Source: Haliclona indistincta
Taxonomy: Eukaryota > Porifera > Demospongiae > Haplosclerida > Chalinidae
Assembly: GCA_964017065.1 (NCBI GenBank)
Contig: OZ024792.1
Location: 2,475,754-2,539,753, forward strand
Direction: 5' to 3'
DNA: 64,000 nt
The position numbers and the translations under genes are program-made. The notes under the pieces were generated by a model. The model saw only the letters and a program-made list of their open reading frames with translations. It had not been told where the DNA came from and searched no databases. Position 1 is the first letter of the stretch. Each line of letters starts with the position of its first letter. Positions 58,141 to 64,000 of this stretch are shown here, one piece after another.

Positions 58141-59074
58141 TAAAACTCACGTGTACTGCATTATCATGTAGAGACTAAAATGAACAATAAGACTAAGACT
58201 TTTAAATAATTATTATAATGAGCTTAATTCAGTCTTGAAACGTGCTCACGCATTAAGTGCATGACATCTATAGATTGAGGATACTGGTATGAAACTATCC
58301 TAGATAGAAGTCTTTGGTGCAAAGTAATTGTCTGTCTCACGTTTAGAAAAATTAATGTGCATCTCATGTGTGAGTCTAGCCTTACTGCAAACGGATATTT
58401 TTTAGCTGTGCCTACATGATATAGCTCTCTTGATTCGTTTTCTATAGCTCTCAAGCAGGTGTAGCATATGAAGATGAAGAGTGGGAGACACTAACTATGC
58501 CTGTCACTTAATTCTGTGATCATATGCATCAAGAGTATAACTCAATTTCTTTCGAAGTTATTCAACTTTTTATGAATGATGCAAACAATAGACAATAAAA
58601 TCAGAATAGAATACTGGTTTCCAGAGTAGAATAGAATGAGTGAACAATATAGGGGCATTGGTTCTTTGAGGTAGAAGCATGCAGTTTATAATAATTATAA
58701 CGATGGAGAGAGCATTATTCATATTGAGAGCCTGATCCAAGATAAGTTCCCAGAGACAATATCTTCTTGTACACTGCATGATGATACCCTGTGTGTGCAA
58801 CCATATATTTTTTTATTTCGACTTCGTGACAAATCACTTTAGTCATGAAATCATCATGCAGTATGTTGGTTTACATCTCATATCAAGCTAGAGCTCACGA
58901 TGAAACCTTGTAAGCACACGACTTAGCTGATTTTTCAAACTTTGTTGCAACACAACCACAAGCTCAGTCAATTTTTGAGTACGAGTCAGCTAGAAGCCCC
59001 TCCCATGAGCACGTTTAAAGAAAACAAAAGCCGAAAACCATCTGCTGTGACCTAAAAGATTGACTTGCCCGAAG
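58141..59074. other. GST-1 downstream region, duplicated after GST-4
   Basis: About 58141-58850 recurs almost unchanged at 63292-64000, so the duplication spans promoter, gene and 3' flank. No other gene recognised. Confidence 0.6.
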
Positions 59075-59643
59075 ATGCCTTCCTATAAGCTGATTTATTT
59101 TAAAGCCAGGGGCAGCGGAGAGCTTTCTCGGTTCGTTTTTGCTCAAGCAGGCGTAGAGTACGAGGACGTTCGTCTTGAATATGGAGGAGAAGAGTGGGCG
59201 GCACAAAAGCCAACTATGCCGTTTGGAGTTCTTCCAGTGCTTGAGGTGGATGGTAAGAAACTTGGAGGGAGCATGAACATCGCGAGGTACCTTGCTGAGA
59301 CATATGGACTTGCTGGAGAGAACGCTTTTGAGAATGCTGAAATTGCTAGCATCGTAGACACAGCCACTGATATGAATAAAGAATTGAGTAAATTTTGGTT
59401 TGGTCCAGATGCCAAGAGTGAGGCATATCAGAAGAAGCTTCGAGACGAGATAGTTCCTTCAAAGCTAAAACTAGCGTTCTTCTACTAACGAGAGTACGTG
59501 GTTGGCAGTCCGGAGGCAAGCTCAAGACAGTGGGTGAAGATTTCCTCAAGGATTATCCTGGTCTGACAAAGCTGCGAGCATCAGTTGAGGCCCAGCCAAA
59601 GATTGCTGAGTGGATCAAGAATCGTCCTGTCACTGAATTCTAA
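59075..59643 (+). pseudogene. GST-2 pseudogene
   Basis: The first ~130 codons are intact (MPSYKLIYFKARGSGELSRF, MPFGVLPVLEVDG). Relative to GST-3 there is an 8-nt deletion after SKLKL, a 4-nt insertion shortly after, and a 45-nt deletion with CTC at both edges that removes the LTWADFG helix. The net frameshift gives a stop at 59486-59488. Could yield only a truncated protein. Confidence 0.85.
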
Positions 59644-59824
59644 GACCATTTATGCTTCTGTTGATGGTATCAAAAGTGTGTAACTCAATTTCAATACCCC
59701 TTTCAGTATTCTCTTTGAATAATATTGTCTTTGTATGCTGGCTAAGATTGGCCCACAGATTGGCCTCGTCAGAAACAGCCCCACCCACTTCTGTGAAATC
59801 CACGTGCTAGCCAGTAAAATCAAA

Positions 59825-59863
59825 ATGCTAGCCTCGTCCCCAGGCCCCGCCTCCCAAAGCTGA
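59825..59863 (+). promoter_or_regulatory. Upstream ORF created by MITE insertion
   Basis: The left target-duplication copy holds the displaced original ATG, now reading 12 codons into the MITE terminus and stopping at TGA. If GST-3 is still transcribed from its old promoter, this uORF precedes the true start. Confidence 0.5.
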
Positions 59864-60420
59864 GGAGAGGGCCTGGTACAGACTGTCAGCGCATGCGCCG
59901 GAATTCACGGAATTCCAGAAATCACCGGATATTTTCCGTTCATTATTGCTACACTTTACGTCACAGATCATGGCGGAAGTTAGTAGAGCAGATTTCGAGT
60001 CTACATGTTGTATGCACTCCAGTGCATCGGATGTTCACATTTGAAACCAAAGCCAGAACAGTTAGCCATGTATATGAAGGCTGTGATGTTTTCGTGTGGA
60101 GATATTGTGCTGTCAAGTTTTACCATTCGTTTTCAACCACAAGTACAGTCGTACTGACAGCCTAGTAGTAGTTGTCTCTCAGTTGGTGTCTCTTATGGTT
60201 GACCAGGTGGATGGCTTACGGCAAAAGAGAGTGAAAGCTGCAATAACATCGCCCGTAGGCAAAATTGTAATAATACGTCACATAAATAATTACCATCTAA
60301 CGACGTCATCGCAATTAAATTCCCATGAATAATAGACGCATGCGCACACAGTGTGTACCAGGCCCTAGGCCCTCTCCGTAGCTCCTCAGCTTTGGGAGGC
60401 GGGGCCTGGGGACGAGGCTA
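59829..60420. mobile_element. MITE, 592 bp, MULE-like, inserted at the GST-3 start codon
   Basis: TIRs of about 50 bp starting TAGCCTCGTCCCCAGGCC. Target duplication ATCAAAATGC at 59819-59828 and 60421-60430; the right copy contains the ATG of GST-3. Same family as 2397-3001. Confidence 0.88.
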
Positions 60421-60426
60421 ATCAAA

Positions 60427-61038
60427 ATGCCTGCTTACAAGCTAACCTATTTCAAGGCCAAGGGTACCGCCGAGCTTGCTCGGTTTGTTTTCGCACAAGC
60501 GGGTGTGAAGTACGAAGATGTTCGTATCGAAGAAGGGGAATGGCCGGCACTGAAACCCACTATGCCGTTTGAAGTTCTTCCAGTGCTTGAGGTGGATGGC
60601 AAGAAACTTGGCGGGAGCATGACCATCGCGAGGTACCTTGCTGAGACATATGGTGTCGCGGGAGAGAACTCTTTTGAGAATGCTGAAATCGCTAGCATCG
60701 TAGACACTGCGAAAGATGTGCAAACTGAAGTGTATAAATTTTGGTTTGGTCCAGAGGCTAAAAGTGAGGCACTTCAGAAGAAGCTTCGAGACGAGATACT
60801 TCCTTCAAAGCTGAAGCTGTTTGAAAAGCGTTCTTCCACTAACGAAAGTGGTTGGCAGTTCGGAGGCAAGCTCACTTGGGCTGACTTTGGAATCTATCTT
60901 TTGCTTGACTGGGTGCTCAAGACAGTGGGTGAAGATTTTCTCAAGGATTATCCTGGTCTGACAAAGCTGCGAGCATCAGTTGAGGCCCAGCCAAAGATTG
61001 CTGAGTGGATCAAGAATCGTCCTGTCACTGACTACTAA
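60427..61038 (+). CDS. Sigma-class glutathione S-transferase, GST-3
   Basis: Intronless, 203 residues. YKLTYFKAKGTAELARF, MPFEVLPVLEVDG, GGSMTIARYLAETYG, then GKLTWADFGIYLLLDW and a C-terminus matching the other copies. Coding sequence intact. It is the copy most like the GST-2 pseudogene in its 3' half. Its 5' flank is a MITE that begins 6 bp before the ATG, so expression must depend on the distant original promoter or on sequences inside the MITE. Confidence 0.92.
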   Translation: MPAYKLTYFKAKGTAELARFVFAQAGVKYEDVRIEEGEWPALKPTMPFEVLPVLEVDGKKLGGSMTIARYLAETYGVAGENSFENAEIASIVDTAKDVQTEVYKFWFGPEAKSEALQKKLRDEILPSKLKLFEKRSSTNESGWQFGGKLTWADFGIYLLLDWVLKTVGEDFLKDYPGLTKLRASVEAQPKIAEWIKNRPVTDY

Positions 61039-61501
61039 CACTGACTTCTATTCAGCCAAGGACTGTACAATTTGTAGCAACCCCTTTCATCAATTATAAC
61101 CTGTTTACTAGTGTATAACATCATAATTCATGGTGTACCTGATAATGTATTTTGCATAGCAACTTAAGTTTGATCAATTCATAATACACTACCCATCACT
61201 CAGTTGTGACAGCAGCAATATGTGGAAAATTATGTCCATGGTTTGTAAACTGGTGCACACATCATCCTACGATTGTGCTGCCGTAAAAAACTTTGCTTGT
61301 ATTGAAGTAAACTATTCTGAAATCTCAGTTTAATTAACACTCCATACAGAATTATAAAACACAGACTGAAAAAAGACAGTAAAAAGAAAAATTCATAGTA
61401 GCCTTGCCAATTACACACCAGCAGTGGTGGAATATTGATAAATAACGTATTGTCATACTCTCGGTTGTAACGGTGAGTTAAAAATGTACAACTAACGCTC
61501 T
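61039..61501. other. Intergenic between GST-3 and the inverted CSK fragment
   Basis: AT-rich 3' flank of GST-3; no gene, repeat or RNA recognised. Confidence 0.5.
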
Positions 61502-61944
<443 letters not shown>

Positions 61945-62673
61945 CTATACAACAATACCACGTGAGGAAACTCATAGAGACTGATCATGAGGTATTCAGT
62001 ACCTCAGTACTCTCTAGTACTGAGGTATTCAGTGATACCAACATTATGTCTCAGCAATTTTATTGGGCTCATTGCAAGCGTTTACTCACTCTGATACTGT
62101 GAAAGTTTATTTTGAGATAGATAAGAAATTATTATGTGGTTACAAAAGTCTAGTGTAGCCGCCATTTTGTCTCACCCCGACTCTACTATTTTAATGATCT
62201 GTGTACATTGAACAATGCAGTGTTGAGTGCACAGTCAAGCGTACATAAGTTAGATTAGTGTATAGATTTATTAATCTTATTATAATGTTTCTGTGTTTTT
62301 GTTTTTTGTTTGTTTTTGGCTCTACATGAATTTGTAGGTGTCCTTCAGCAGTTAATTTGCCTCAATTAATCCGTTTCCTGTATTTACTTTCTGTTTATTA
62401 TGCTGCTGTAAAGTCTGATTAATAATAATAAAACAATAATAAAAACTCAGCCCTGGTGTTTTATTACAACCAGACAAAGGGTTTGTACCTAACTAATTAA
62501 TTTTAGTTTTAGACTACGGTTTACTCGACGTTTTACACTCAGCCGTCGCACTCAGCTTCATCGAGTATACTTCTAGCGCATTCTCCAACACACGTCAGCA
62601 CTTACCGAGAGCGTATATATTCAAGCAACGCATCGAATCAGTCCATTCCCGAGAGAGACCACTAGTCTACAAT
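61945..62673. promoter_or_regulatory. GST-4 upstream region, duplicate of GST-1 promoter
   Basis: Matches the GST-1 upstream interval, including TATATATTCAAGCAA at about 62614, 60 bp before the ATG. An extra ~300 bp AT-rich piece lies at 62240-62440. A short imperfect duplication of GAGGTATTCAGT occurs at 61990-62035. Confidence 0.55.
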
Positions 62674-63291
62674 ATGCCTACTTACAAGCTGATCTACTTC
62701 AACGCTAGGGGTGGCGGCCGCGCCGAGCTCGCTAGGTTCATTTTCGCACAAGCAGGTGTGAAGTACGAGGATGTACGTGTCGAGCGAGAAAATTGGCCGG
62801 CACTGAGACCCACTATGCCGTTTGAAGTTCTTCCAGTGCTTGAGGTGGATGGCAAGAAACTTGGAGGGAGCATGACCATCGCGAGGTACCTTGCTGAGAC
62901 ATTTGGGCTTGCTGGAGAGAATCCTTTTGAGAATGCTGAAATTACTAGCATCATAGACACAATAAATGATATAGTGAATGAGGTGGGTAAATATTGGTTT
63001 GGTCCTGACGCAAAGAGTGAGGCATTTCAAAAGAAGCTTCGAGACGAGATACTTCCTTCAAAGCTGAAACTATTTGAAAAGCGTTCTTCCACTAACGAGA
63101 GTGGTTGGCAGTTCGGAGGCAAGCTCACTTGGGCTGACTTTGGAATCTTCATTGCTTTGGACTGGGTGATCATGACAGTTGGTGATGATATCCTCAAAGA
63201 TTATCCTGGTCTGACAAAGCTGCGAGCATCAGTTGAGGCGCTGCCAAAGATTGCTGAGTGGATCAAGAATCGTCCTGTCACTGAACACTAA
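62674..63291 (+). CDS. Sigma-class glutathione S-transferase, GST-4
   Basis: Intronless, 205 residues, nearly identical to GST-1 apart from a two-residue insertion in the N-terminal loop (ARGGGRAELARF against ARGGAELARF) caused by 6 extra nt rich in GGC/CGC. This restores the R-A-E-L pattern usual for sigma GSTs. All other motifs as in GST-1. The 3' flank is duplicated to the window end. Confidence 0.93.
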   Translation: MPTYKLIYFNARGGGRAELARFIFAQAGVKYEDVRVERENWPALRPTMPFEVLPVLEVDGKKLGGSMTIARYLAETFGLAGENPFENAEITSIIDTINDIVNEVGKYWFGPDAKSEAFQKKLRDEILPSKLKLFEKRSSTNESGWQFGGKLTWADFGIFIALDWVIMTVGDDILKDYPGLTKLRASVEALPKIAEWIKNRPVTEH

Positions 63292-64000
63292 TAAAACTCA
63301 TGTGTACTGCATTATCATGTAGAGATTAAAATGAACAATAAGACTAAGACTTTTTAAATAAAATTATTATAATGAGCTTAATTCAGTCTTGAAACGTGCT
63401 CACGCATTAAGTGCATGGCATCTATAGATTGAGGATACTGGTATGAAACTATCCTAGATAGAAGTGTTTGGTGCAAAGTAATTGTCTATCACGTTTAGAA
63501 AATGTGCATCTCATGTGTGAGTCTAGCCTTATACTGTAAACTGATATTATTTTAGCTGTGCCTATAGCTCTCTTGATTCGTTTTCTTGCTCTCAAGCAGG
63601 CGTAGATCGAGTATGAAGATAATATAATGGAAGAGTTGGAGACACTAACTATGCCTGTCACTTAATTCTGTGATCATATGCATCAAGACTATAACTCAAT
63701 TTCTTTCGAAGTTATTCAACTTATTATGAATGATGTTGCAACTTGCAAACAATAGACAATAGAATACTGGTTTTCAGAGTAGAATATAGTGAGTGAACAA
63801 TAATTATAGGGGTATTGGTTCTTTGAGGTAGAAGCATGCAGTTTATAATAATTATAACTATGGAGAGAGCATTATTCATATTGAGAGCCTGATCCAAGAT
63901 AAGTTCCCAGAGACAATATCTTCTTGTACACTGCATGATGATACCCTGTGCGTGCGACCATATCTTTCGACCTTTGTGACAAATCACTTTAGTCATGAAA
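63292..64000. other. GST-4 downstream flank, duplicate of 58141-58850
   Basis: Same order of sequence as after GST-1 with small indels; the duplication continues to the window edge. No gene seen. Confidence 0.6.

Overview
The window looks like nuclear DNA of an early-branching animal, most likely a demosponge. Genes are spliced through many very small GT-AG introns (often 43-60 nt) and packed head-to-head or tail-to-tail. The set includes animal genes: CSK, a tropomyosin, tetraspanins, TRIP4, the ciliary protein CFAP161 and sigma-class GSTs. MITE-like and foldback repeats are abundant. The sponge assignment is inference, not proof. All exon models were read by eye from splice signals and homology remembered from known families; no search was run.

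Layout. 1-576: 3' end of a ribokinase gene. 665-28245: an expanded, partly decayed family of intronless genes for type II membrane proteins with a C-terminal PLA2-like cysteine domain (intact copies at 4387, 17921 and 27349; broken copies near 665-3857, 10682, 16336 and 24522). Within this region sit two tandem tetraspanins (7190-10395) and a 982-residue intronless GH2 beta-galactosidase-like gene (11493-14441). Relics of ribokinase and TRIP4 exons beside several family copies suggest that a ribokinase / PLA2-like / TRIP4 block was repeatedly duplicated. 28539-31672: intact TRIP4 (minus), divergent from a tropomyosin (31834-33823). 34093-36440: a coiled-coil gene (minus), sharing a 147 bp promoter with CFAP161 (36588-38266). 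38543-41682: a RING plus UBR-like zinc-finger protein (minus).

42067-50637 is the most unusual locus: a CSK paralogue (SH3-SH2-tyrosine kinase, with CSK intron positions) whose last kinase exon splices into a P-loop GTPase of the Roc type followed by a COR-like region, i.e. a predicted SH3-SH2-TyrK-Roc-COR protein. 52220-56751: a conventional CSK orthologue. 57529-63291: an intronless GST cluster (three intact genes, one pseudogene), with a MULE-like MITE inserted exactly at one start codon and an inverted CSK C-lobe fragment between copies.

Functionally the neighbourhood mixes membrane/secreted surface proteins, tyrosine-kinase signalling, cilium/centrosome-type genes and detoxification enzymes; there is no operon logic. 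The best candidates for undescribed biology are the kinase-Roc-COR fusion and the PLA2-like membrane protein family.
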